Shown: in pieces, positions 1-6,649 of the stretch
Layout of the letters: every line of letters begins with the position of its first letter
Position numbering within the stretch: the first letter of the stretch is position 1
NCBI GenBank assembly: GCA_028565635.1
Contig: JAOXYB010058468.1
Coordinates: 1 to 10,916, forward strand
From: Phoronis ovalis
Lineage: Eukaryota; Phoronida; Phoronidae
Direction: 5' to 3'
Length of the DNA: 10,916 nucleotides
Position numbers and translations under genes: made by a program
The notes under the pieces: model-generated
What the model saw: the letters and a program-made list of their open reading frames with translations, nothing else
Told to the model about the DNA's origin: nothing
Databases searched by the model: none

Positions 1-333
1 ATCAATACTCCCTTAATTGGGTTTTGACCATTTTTAAATTGCACCAGGGATTTTGATTATATAATCAATTTAGTGTTGTAAGCAAATAAAAAAATTACCT
101 TTTTTAAACATTAATTAATAATTCAAAGATTATTCACAGTATTGACAATTCAGTCAAACCGAAGTATCGTTTACTCCAATTTAGATCCGCAGTAGGATGT
201 ACCTTATGATTTTTATGAGATAATAAAAAATTTATTAAATTTTGTGCGTTGCATACACAAGTCTAAAAATACCACCATAACATAGCATTTTATAAGAAGT
301 TTAATATTTTAAATCAACTACATAGATACTTAC
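1..333 (-). other. MAP2K4: MAP2K4 intron 8 (partial)
   Basis: AT-rich sequence after the donor of exon 8. I see no exon for the PERIDP-like continuation. A 16-bp perfect palindrome (53-68) is the only structure noted. Confidence 0.75.
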
Positions 334-461
334 TGCCATATATGGTCTACAACCAGCATCCCTAGTTTTAGCAATACTATCAACTAGTTGACCACTAATT
401 CCAAAATCACAGAGTTTAATGTTTCCTTGTCTGTCTAACAATATATTTGAAGGCTTCACAT
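334..461 (-). CDS. MAP2K4: MAP2K4 exon 8 (catalytic loop, DFG, activation loop)
   Basis: Acceptor ctatttacag|ATGTGA; donor GCA|gtaagtatc (phase 0). It completes the HRD Asp and continues [10 protein letters not shown], the DFG motif, and [16 protein letters not shown]. The phosphorylated Ser and Thr of the activation loop are both present. The next codons should encode PER of the APE-equivalent motif. They are not found in 1-333, so the next exon is outside the window. Confidence 0.97.
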
Positions 462-3400
462 CTGTAAATAGTGGTGCAATGTACTGAGTAATAGCAGAAA
501 ACAATAATTGTTGACCAAAAGCAAATCTGTCTGGTTATATGGCATTGTTTATTTTTGTAATTAATTCTTAAAAGCATTCAGCAATATGTCTCCGTTATGT
601 TGCATCTTTCAACACCATAATACATAAAAACTGGATGCAAACTTCAGTTGCTTATATTATTAGTACCAAATCATCAATTCAACGATAAATCTGTAAAACA
701 ATTATAACAGCATGTGCGCCTGAAATGGATGCTGTAATGTTACTTTACTTACCACGGTGAATAATTTTTAATTCTTCTTTCAAATAATTTAAAGCTTTCA
801 CAGTCTGCAAGAAAATTCATGGATATGCTAAAAAAATTCAAAGCCAAATGGACGCTGTCTTTCATATCATATTACAAGAAACAATGCAAGTGTTGACAAA
901 TGTTTGTTCTGCTTCGGATATTTAGAAAACTACCACGATGCACTTGTAACTTACAAATTAAAGCCATTTTTAATTACAGATCTGTGTAGGAATTTATGGT
1001 GTATATGCAGAGGAAATATTTTAAACAGATCAAGCAGAAATATTCACATCCCCTTTCTGTTCTTGCAAGAAACGAAAATACCAGAGTACAACACCTTATT
1101 TTATGACAAAAAGCTGTCTCAAACATATTGCAAATTACAGAAATTACTTACCGCTACAGTGATTCTTCGTAAAATATTTTCCGGTATTGTTTGCCTTAAT
1201 GTTCCATATATAAATTTATAAAATTGATCACAGGAACAGTCCATTAATTCCATGCATATCCAACAATCGCCCTGTAATTATAACATAATTATTACTTGGT
1301 ATTCTACAGATTTTGTACAAAATTATATGCAAATGAAAGGCATCAAAGCTCATTCACGATGGCACTTTGTCCACTGAGACTGGGGAATATCTCCACCTTG
1401 TAGAATCCAACAGCATTCAGGTTCCAGATACTGCTAAATTCTAACTAGAGCAAGAGCTCTCCCTGTTAGCATCAATAACAAATATTGAGGATAGTTACTG
1501 GTATATTTGTTATGGGCTTCAATTCGGAAATTATGTCCAAATTTAAATTTATTTCAAATTTATATATTTATTCATAAAAGGATATATAGAAAAAATCTAT
1601 ATCTCAATCCAACAGACCAATTCGACTACTAGTTTCGGCGTAATGCCTTCATCAAGGAAACATAAAACGACTACAGTCACCTGTTTTCTGAACAGCACTG
1701 ACACACACACCTCTTTCTCTTTACATGACAACAAATCTCAGGACAGCTGAGTAGTAAATTCATTGTTTTTTTAATTCAACTACATTGCTGTACTATTTTT
1801 TAGTAGGTTACCCTACACACTGAATATATGAAGTGTGCAATAACATTTTAGCTAAGGACTACTAAGGATGCTTTTAAAAAAGGAATTTCACAAAGAAAGC
1901 ACACAAAATTTCTCTAATTATGAGTTTCTTTCAAATCGGGTATACGCAGTAAACACGATCAAGTTAAATATAGAAACTTGCCTCTTTAAAAAGAGCACCA
2001 TAGAACTTGACAATATATTCGCATTCATTACTATTCATCACCACTCTCAAATCCATTAACAACTGTTTCTGTTCTTTTTCATCCACTGTTGAGCGAATTC
2101 TCTGAAATTATGAATTCAAGAACAAAATAGATAATTTAGACAACAAAATTTCAGATAAGGAATCTTTCATGATGTGTACTAGGTTTAGCTAGGGTTTATG
2201 CACATCACACAGCCAGAATGAAGGTAATCGCATTTAGTTTCTAATAATCCTATTTAAGTACAGTATGGTACCACCTTTATCAAGGCATCTTAAAAAGTAA
2301 ATATACTTGGTAAAACTAACTCTAACCTTGACTGCCATTACAGTATTGCTTAACTCATGGCACATTTTATTGACTGTTCCAAAATTGCCCCTGCCAATCT
2401 CTCCTAAATCATGAAGATCGTCAGCAGTAAAATCAAATGTCTAAAAAGAGAAAATCATTCAAACAATGTCAGTCCATATAACAATAACATTGGCTTGGAT
2501 ACAATCATAATAAAAGTATATACTGCAAAAGTATATTATGTTATTGATGAATAGTTTTTCTTTGAAACTCGCAGCTGACAGTAGTAAAAGCATTATAAAT
2601 TAAAGCAATGACTTGTTCTAAGTGGTGATGCCTCTCCAATATTCTCCTGTTTTGTTTGACATGGTGTGGTATAATCAAGAACAAGATGTGAGAAATATTT
2701 GAGAAAGTATCAGTGAATTTTCTTACTTGTTCAGGTGAAATCTGTAATTTTCCTGAAGACTCCAAGCTTTGAGATCGAAGTTTTTCTCTAAAATAGAAAA
2801 TTATGAATTAATAATAATAATTAATGCACAAACTTTCTTTTAGTTTGACCACTCAAATAATTCAACTATCTTTTTTGACCATTTTTTCTTTGTGACCACC
2901 CACTTCTTACACTAATTTTCGTTTCCTAATAATTTGGAAATCAGTGTGAGAGGTAAAAACTAATTTCCGTCAATAAATATTTTTGCCAGAATGTAACGGT
3001 ATAACTCTAAACTTTAATATTGCATAAAACATAATATGCAGTCCTTATGCACAGCAAAGTCAACATTTTGTGTTTCTCTTCTTTTCTAACTGAATTTCTC
3101 CTAATAAATCAACTTTCATAAACTGGAATTTTTTTTTTGCAAGTTCAACTAGGATCCACATTAAAACATGGTTGTAAGTCTTAATAGAAACATATAAGTA
3201 TAGAAACTATCATGCAATAGTTATTAAATATGGTACATTTTAGTTAGAATTTAAAAATAAGATTGAATTTTATGCTAAGCAATAATGTATTAGATTATTT
3301 TGTTTTACTTGTTTGTAATTACAGGAGTCAGATATATTCAACTTAGCAAACTATCGTAATTAAAGATATCATCATTATTTTACCTCATTGCACTTAATTC

Positions 3401-5821
3401 TACCTTAACTAATGAGTTATATACATAAAAACAAGAATTCAAACATGTCAATATGCTGATAACCAAACAAAGTCTCAATATTGATTAAAAAAAAATCTTA
3501 AAGGACAAGATCTGCTCCAATACTGATAATATAAATTAATCAATCATTTCTGTTAAAATGTAATTGGACTGAGTTCTGTTATAATTTAGGGGACATTCTT
3601 TTGTTTTAGAGAATTCAACCAAGCTTAGTATGAAGAGCAACTTTTCAATTACATATTATGGAAATACCAGAGATTCCACAAATAAGTATCTACTTAAAGC
3701 TTCAGAAAGCAACAGTCTACTGGGTATCTTTATTTCCAAACTATTTTTATGTAGACATCATAGCTGAAATGCATATGACTGAGCAGTGATTTTGACAATT
3801 ATTATACACAGATTGCAAATATAACGATTCTAGTTGCATCCGGTATAAACTATAAAACTATTAATGGTCATTTTCAAAAATTGAAATCCATACATTAGAA
3901 CAGCTGACATTAGTTTAAGTACCTCAAGGGCAGCAGTTGGTCCAGGAAATGAAAAAAATTATTGCAAATATACTCAATAACTAGTTACACATTAAAGCAT
4001 TGATATTCTTCCAAATGTATTAGTCACCTATTATTTGTGTTAAGAGTATCAACTTAATAAGTAATAGGAAATATGAGTCACTCACAGTACCTACCTGCAT
4101 CAAAAATTACAGAATGAAGTCCACTAAATACATAATTTATATTTATTGATAATTATGTGGTCAGTCTTACAACAATACAATGGAGTGGTTTTGAGCACAA
4201 AAGTAGTAAAGAAAGTTGTTATGGAACATGAGGCCATTGTTTAACATTATCACTAATTTTCTCAAGCTAACCATGTTTAGTTTTAAATAAAGATGCTACA
4301 TGATTCAAAGCACTAATTCTGGAAATGTGATTTCTTTACCTAGATTTTGTGGTGAACATAACAATTTGCCTTTTCATGCAATGTCCAATGACCATAAATT
4401 TGAGTTTGATTAAAAACTAAAGTCAGAACCATGCTAAACAGAGTTCACTTTAATATTGTGACTCCAGCAGTGATAAAATAAAATACTATCATATTTAATA
4501 CCTCCATTAGTATGACAATATTAAATGTTTATTTTTGTTGCTAGAACTATCAAAACTGTAGATTTCTGAAGGGTTTACCTCAGGTAATTGAAATTTTAAA
4601 ACATAAAAGATATGTAAAAATTATCAAACTGCCATATTCCAAGATATTTTTTCAAGGAAAACAATAAAAAATAAATCATAGAATTTTGCTATTTTTTGAA
4701 AATATTTGGACAATCACATTATTAAAAAATTGCAACCAGTGACAAGAATGACATACATGACAATATTTTAATTCCAAACAGTTTTCGTCAAGGTAAAACT
4801 TATCAACCTATTATTAAATTAACAAAGATTGTTTACCACACTTCTTTTAGAAATTGCTAGTTTTGTACTCACACTTGTGTTTGATAACCCATACTGGCCA
4901 GTCTAGTTGTTGATTGTGGCTGCTGCATTGGTAATGTTTGAGGTGGGGGCTGTAGAACTGGTCGCGCAGGTAACGCTTTATGTCTAGCAAAATCTAATTT
5001 CAAACCTTTTCTTTTGGAAGCTAAATAAAAATTAAGACATGTCCTTTATTATTATCACAGTCCACATTTACTCATTTTCTAATTCTAGAATCATGACTAG
5101 AATACTACAGAGATGCTGTTATAACAATAATCTAAATCAATGATAATCACTCGATCCTCAAAACTACAATATAGTGATGTAGCGAGGAATTACTTAAATT
5201 GGAAGCTATCTGTTTAAAACAACAAACTTGTAATTCATCTCCCAGTTAGCATCTTTCATTTAGAGGAATGGCAATATTTTTTACTGGAAGTTAAAAAGTG
5301 TAAATGAGAAAAATATATTATATGGAATACACAGAGATTTATTCCATCTTAGTCTTTTCATTCACTTTGTTTTCAGAGTAGTTTCTAGCGGATAAAGAAC
5401 TGTACTGTGCTAGATACTATCGGAGGACAATTTTACAATTTATCTGTTTTATTCTATGCTGCCTGAGCATACAATAGTACAATAACAACTGATATGCATA
5501 CAAGGTATTTGGAACAGAAATAATGGTTCCCTGATGAACACGTGGAGGGGATTCCTTTTATGAATATTATCAATGTCAGTTTCATGTTTATTCAACAGAA
5601 AAAAATAAAAAATAGTGAAGAGATTGTACTGTCTTGTGATTTAAGCAATCGTAAATTTATACACATAAACGTTCCTTTACTTAAACAGTCGTTTTGTTAT
5701 ATACAAGTGGTGATTCAAGATTATGTGAGAATGAGTCATGCCTCCCCCACCTTCACCAAACAGAGGTGTTTGAAAATAAACCCGTACCTTGTTCAGAGGA
5801 ATCCTCTCCTCTTGTCGCCAT
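334..5821 (-). CDS. MAP2K4: MAP kinase kinase 4 (MKK4/SEK1), 5' part, 8 exons, C-terminus outside window
   Basis: Dual-specificity cytoplasmic kinase that phosphorylates the TxY loop of JNK and p38 in the stress MAPK cascade. Joining 5788-5821, 4873-5020, 2727-2787, 2327-2440, 1982-2101, 1152-1271, 753-804 and 334-461 on the minus strand gives 259 residues with no stop and matching phases at every junction. Visible parts in order: JNK-docking D-site KRKGLKL at residues 14-20; linker [11 protein letters not shown]; glycine loop GEIGRGNFG (94-102); ATP-binding Lys119 in VMAVK; alphaC acid Asp136 (MKKs of this group carry Asp here); HRD 215-217; Asn222; DFG 235-237; activation-loop Ser245 and Thr249 in the SIAKT signature. 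The SIAKT loop and the D-site assign it to MKK4 rather than MKK3/6, MKK7 or MEK1/2. Human MKK4 has 399 residues and the loop motif ends near 271, so about 130 residues, beginning with the PER region, should lie left of position 1. Confidence 0.96.
462..752 (-). other. MAP2K4: MAP2K4 intron 7
   Basis: 291-bp GT-AG intron splitting the catalytic Asp codon after its first base. The sequence is AT-rich and I recognise no repeat in it. Confidence 0.9.
753..804 (-). CDS. MAP2K4: MAP2K4 exon 7 (alphaE and start of catalytic loop)
   Basis: Acceptor ttttcttgcag|ACTGTG; donor CGTG|gtaagt (phase 1). 17 codons, [17 protein letters not shown], plus the first base of the catalytic Asp. The HRD motif is therefore split between exons 7 and 8. 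Confidence 0.95.
805..1151 (-). other. MAP2K4: MAP2K4 intron 6
   Basis: 347-bp GT-AG intron in phase 0. I see nothing specific in it. A 105-codon open frame on the plus strand overlaps it and exon 6 but looks like chance. Confidence 0.9.
1152..1271 (-). CDS. MAP2K4: MAP2K4 exon 6 (hinge and alphaD-alphaE)
   Basis: Acceptor ataattacag|GGCGAT; donor GCG|gtaagt (phase 0). 40 codons contain [10 protein letters not shown], the hinge with gatekeeper Met166, then [12 protein letters not shown] and [11 protein letters not shown]. The CSC in place of the usual STSF of human MKK4 is unusual and puts a cysteine at residue 173. Confidence 0.95.
1345..1455. repeat. GC-richer block in intron 5, possible dispersed repeat
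   Basis: About 110 bp with clearly higher GC than the flanking intron. On the minus strand it is open for roughly 25 codons but has no kinase similarity. Family unknown. Calling it a repeat is a guess from composition. Confidence 0.22.
1618..1660 (-). mobile_element. Hammerhead-ribozyme-like motif, probable Penelope-like retroelement remnant
   Basis: On the minus strand the order is TTGATGA (1655-1649), a GGC-ATTAC-GCC stem-loop (1647-1637), GAAA (1636-1633), a three-base-pair ACT/AGT stem with AGT loop (1633-1625), then C1624 of a GTC cleavage triplet followed by GAATTGG. This is the arrangement of a type I hammerhead with a very short stem III, the form known in Penelope-like elements and retrozymes. 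Departures: one extra T in the CTGATGA core (CTTGATGA), one extra A before stem II, and only about 3 base pairs of stem I (TTC/GAA). It is therefore probably an inactive, decayed copy. I see no reverse transcriptase frame nearby. Confidence 0.42.
1982..2101 (-). CDS. MAP2K4: MAP2K4 exon 5 (alphaC helix), followed by a GC donor
   Basis: Acceptor ataatttcag|AGAATT. 40 codons begin [18 protein letters not shown] and end GALFKE. This is the alphaC helix to beta4/5 segment and is nearly identical to human MKK4 over its first half. No GT donor exists at the required end. The boundary is AAAGAG|gcaagt, a consensus GC donor, and it gives a phase 0 join to GGC GAT TGC-type codons of exon 6. Confidence 0.94.
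2102..2326 (-). other. MAP2K4: MAP2K4 intron 4
   Basis: 225-bp GT-AG intron, the shortest of the set, falling directly after the ATP-anchoring lysine codon. Nothing else seen in it. Confidence 0.9.
2327..2440 (-). CDS. MAP2K4: MAP2K4 exon 4 (glycine loop and ATP lysine)
   Basis: Acceptor ctttttag|ACATTT; donor AAG|gttaga (phase 0, GT with a weaker +3/+4). 38 codons include [20 protein letters not shown], the nucleotide-binding glycine loop, and end on VMAVK with the ATP-anchoring lysine (residue 119 of the joined protein). The exon ends exactly after that lysine. Confidence 0.96.
2441..2726 (-). other. MAP2K4: MAP2K4 intron 3
   Basis: 286-bp GT-AG intron in phase 0 between the linker exon and the glycine-loop exon. 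The minus-strand frame of exon 3 runs about 50 codons into it, but that extension is not conserved. Confidence 0.9.
2727..2787 (-). CDS. MAP2K4: MAP2K4 exon 3 (pre-kinase linker)
   Basis: Acceptor ctattttag|AGAAAA; donor CAA|gtaaga (phase 0). It encodes [20 protein letters not shown] after a split Val codon. This matches the human linker with its ESSGKL.ISPEQ core just before the kinase fold. The alternative AG two bases downstream would put the exon out of frame. Confidence 0.95.
2788..4872 (-). other. MAP2K4: MAP2K4 intron 2 (2085 bp)
   Basis: Long AT-rich phase 2 intron. I found no recognisable exon, transposon protein, RNA gene or clear tandem repeat by reading it. A small alternative exon between the docking site and the linker cannot be ruled out from sequence alone. 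Confidence 0.85.
4873..5020 (-). CDS. MAP2K4: MAP2K4 exon 2 (MAPK docking site and Pro/Gln-rich linker)
   Basis: Acceptor tttatttag|CTTCC; donor GT|gtgagtac (phase 2). The exon carries the basic-hydrophobic docking motif [10 protein letters not shown], very close to the human MKK4 D-site KRKALKLNFA, which binds JNK and p38. A low-complexity Pro/Gln stretch follows (PPPQ, MQQPQ). A GT two bases earlier (gtgtgag) was not used because it would break the frame into exon 3. Confidence 0.92.
5021..5787 (-). other. MAP2K4: MAP2K4 intron 1
   Basis: 767-bp phase 1 intron with donor gtacgg and acceptor tttag. Nothing specific is seen. Plus-strand open frames overlapping its promoter-proximal end and exon 1 look like chance. 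Confidence 0.85.
5788..5821 (-). CDS. MAP2K4: MAP2K4 exon 1 (initiator, 11 codons)
   Basis: The exon encodes [11 protein letters not shown] and ends one base into the next codon (phase 1) at the donor CAAG|gtacgg. The ATG has context attccaagATGGCG, with A at -3 and G at +4, a good metazoan start. There is no in-frame ATG between it and the next upstream in-frame stop. The join to exon 2 keeps the frame into the D-site. The peptide is short and poorly conserved, as in other MKK4 N-termini, so the start is chosen from context rather than similarity. Confidence 0.82.
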
Positions 5822-5995
5822 CTTGGAATTTTCCTCGTTCTCTGAGCTGAAAAAACTGCGTAAATATCTACGACATTCACATAAAAACGCCAGCTTTCTA
5901 ACTTAGGTTATTTCTTTAAGTGCTGAAGCAAATAGTTATAGCAACCGTTACAATCACAGTAGCGATTAACAGGCAGTATAGTTCATTTCTTCAGG

Positions 5996-6004
5996 ATGAC
6001 TCAT
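5996..6004. promoter_or_regulatory. AP-1 site, perfect ATGACTCAT palindrome
   Basis: Nine-base ATGACTCAT, the optimal Jun/Fos (and yeast Gcn4) site, 175 bp upstream of the MAP2K4 ATG. The MKK4-JNK cascade activates AP-1 factors, so a site in the MKK4 promoter is a plausible feedback point. Occupancy is not shown. Confidence 0.5.
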
Positions 6005-6033
6005 CAGCGAAAATATACGGGAAAATACCCTCG

Positions 6034-6041
6034 TGACGTCA
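6034..6041. promoter_or_regulatory. CRE/ATF site TGACGTCA (first)
   Basis: Perfect palindromic CREB/ATF octamer, 30 bp from the AP-1 site, on the MAP2K4 side of the intergenic region. Confidence 0.5.
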
Positions 6042-6050
6042 TATGAGTTG

Positions 6051-6067
6051 TTCTCGTCATACGAGAA
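6051..6067. promoter_or_regulatory. Inverted repeat TTCTCGT-CAT-ACGAGAA
   Basis: Perfect 7-bp arms around a 3-base spacer, 9 bp after the first CRE. It could be a dimeric factor site. No named factor is assigned. Confidence 0.3.
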
Positions 6068-6079
6068 GTCGCGTACAAT

Positions 6080-6087
6080 TATAAATA
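6080..6087 (+). promoter_or_regulatory. TATA-like box TATAAATA
   Basis: Matches the TATA consensus and lies about 380 bp before the plus-strand ATG, so use would require a long 5'UTR or a leader intron. In such AT-rich DNA a chance match is likely. Confidence 0.25.
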
Positions 6088-6091
6088 TTCT

Positions 6092-6099
6092 AGACGTCA
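6092..6099. promoter_or_regulatory. Near-CRE AGACGTCA
   Basis: Seven of eight bases of the CRE octamer, containing the ACGTCA half-site core, between the TATA-like box and the plus-strand gene. Confidence 0.28.
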
Positions 6100-6264
6100 A
6101 ATTAAGAACAGGTTTATTGTGATATTAAATAATAAAACAGTTTAATTATGTATTTATTGGCGTTGATTTTTTAAATTTTAGTCGATGAGACATCTAGCGG
6201 GAGGACAGGGAACCAGTCTAATGATATATTGGAATATATTTGTAAGCGCCGTCTATCGTGAATC

Positions 6265-6269
6265 ATTGG
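6265..6269 (-). promoter_or_regulatory. Inverted CCAAT box (ATTGG)
   Basis: NF-Y type CCAAT on the minus strand, 16 bp from the second CRE. CCAAT next to CRE is a common arrangement in TATA-less animal promoters. The short motif also occurs by chance. Confidence 0.28.
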
Positions 6270-6285
6270 GCGCGGTCATTAAATG

Positions 6286-6293
6286 TGACGTCA
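6286..6293. promoter_or_regulatory. CRE/ATF site TGACGTCA (second)
   Basis: Second perfect CREB/ATF octamer, 167 bp upstream of the plus-strand ATG. Together with the first CRE it flanks the two sides of the shared promoter. Confidence 0.5.
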
Positions 6294-6294
6294 T

Positions 6295-6307
6295 GGGTCA
6301 AAGTTCA
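6295..6307 (+). promoter_or_regulatory. DR1 nuclear-receptor site GGGTCA-A-AGTTCA
   Basis: Two direct half-sites with one-base spacing, the type bound by HNF4 or RXR heterodimers, beginning two bases after the second CRE. Inference from motif match only. Confidence 0.35.
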
Positions 6308-6459
6308 AAAGGAACTTGTACAGGAGGAACTAATCGGTCAAAACTGTGTTGATATCAAGAGTTGCATTAGACCGACTTAAGTGTACAGAAACAAGAAGTG
6401 TTGAGTGTATAGTATAGCTGGATTAAAGAAATACGTCTTAGTTTTTTGTTTGTTTTAAA

Positions 6460-6649
6460 ATGAGGACTAAAATAGCAATTATTTTAGCCACGTTTGGCTT
6501 GGTAATTTTCAACATGGTGGATTTTGGACTGGCACAAAACTACACCGATTTAGAACCTCGAGCATTAGATAAAGGGATGGAACCTCTGTACGCGATGACA
6601 AATTTTTTCTTGGGCATAACTAGCAGTGGACAATTAGGTACCATTACCA
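6460..6649 (+). CDS. First coding exon of an unrecognised secreted or membrane protein
   Basis: Opens with ATG in context aaaATGAGG (A at -3) and encodes 63 codons plus one base before a good donor gtaagt at 6650 (phase 1). Residues 1-26 look like a signal peptide: MRTK, a hydrophobic core IAIILATFGLVIF, then GLAQ as a likely cleavage region. A probable N-glycosylation site NYT follows at 27-29, then acidic/basic residues and PLYAMTNFFLGI. The frame runs on into the presumed intron to 6708. An earlier donor (TTAG|gtacca, G at 6637) is possible. The family is not recognised. The LYxMTNFFL stretch faintly recalls the start of prominin-like pentaspan proteins, but the expected VQP motif is absent, so no name is given. 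It shares a promoter region with MAP2K4. Confidence 0.62.

Larger units (their letters stand above)
1272..1981 (-). other. MAP2K4: MAP2K4 intron 5, GC-AG type
   Basis: 710-bp intron bounded by gcaagt at the 5' side and acag at the 3' side. Both boundaries are fixed by conserved kinase sequence on either side. It holds a GC-richer block at about 1345-1455 and the hammerhead-like motif at 1618-1660. Confidence 0.9.
5822..6459. promoter_or_regulatory. Divergent (bidirectional) promoter region between MAP2K4 and the plus-strand gene
   Basis: The two start codons (5821 on minus, 6460 on plus) are 638 bp apart and point away from each other, so both 5'UTRs and promoters must be packed here unless non-coding upstream exons lie elsewhere. 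The region is richer in CpG than its surroundings and concentrates recognisable factor sites, listed separately. Transcription start sites are not determinable from the sequence. Confidence 0.72.

Noticed and set aside
1-333. Next MAP2K4 exon (PER region and C-lobe)
   Set aside because: Searched for codons of PERIDP and the following conserved stretch on the minus strand and found none. The exon must lie left of the window.
904-1221. 105-codon plus-strand open frame
   Set aside because: It overlaps MAP2K4 exon 6 in antisense plus part of intron 6, has no recognisable motif, and its length is expected by chance opposite a real exon.
1868-2059. 63-codon plus-strand open frame
   Set aside because: Antisense to MAP2K4 exon 5 and neighbouring intron. 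No independent support.
5542-5906. Plus-strand open frames of 102 and 70 codons and a 67-codon minus-strand frame around MAP2K4 exon 1
   Set aside because: They overlap the first exon or intron 1 in other frames. The minus-strand one starts at GTG and is out of frame with the ATG that joins to the docking-site exon.
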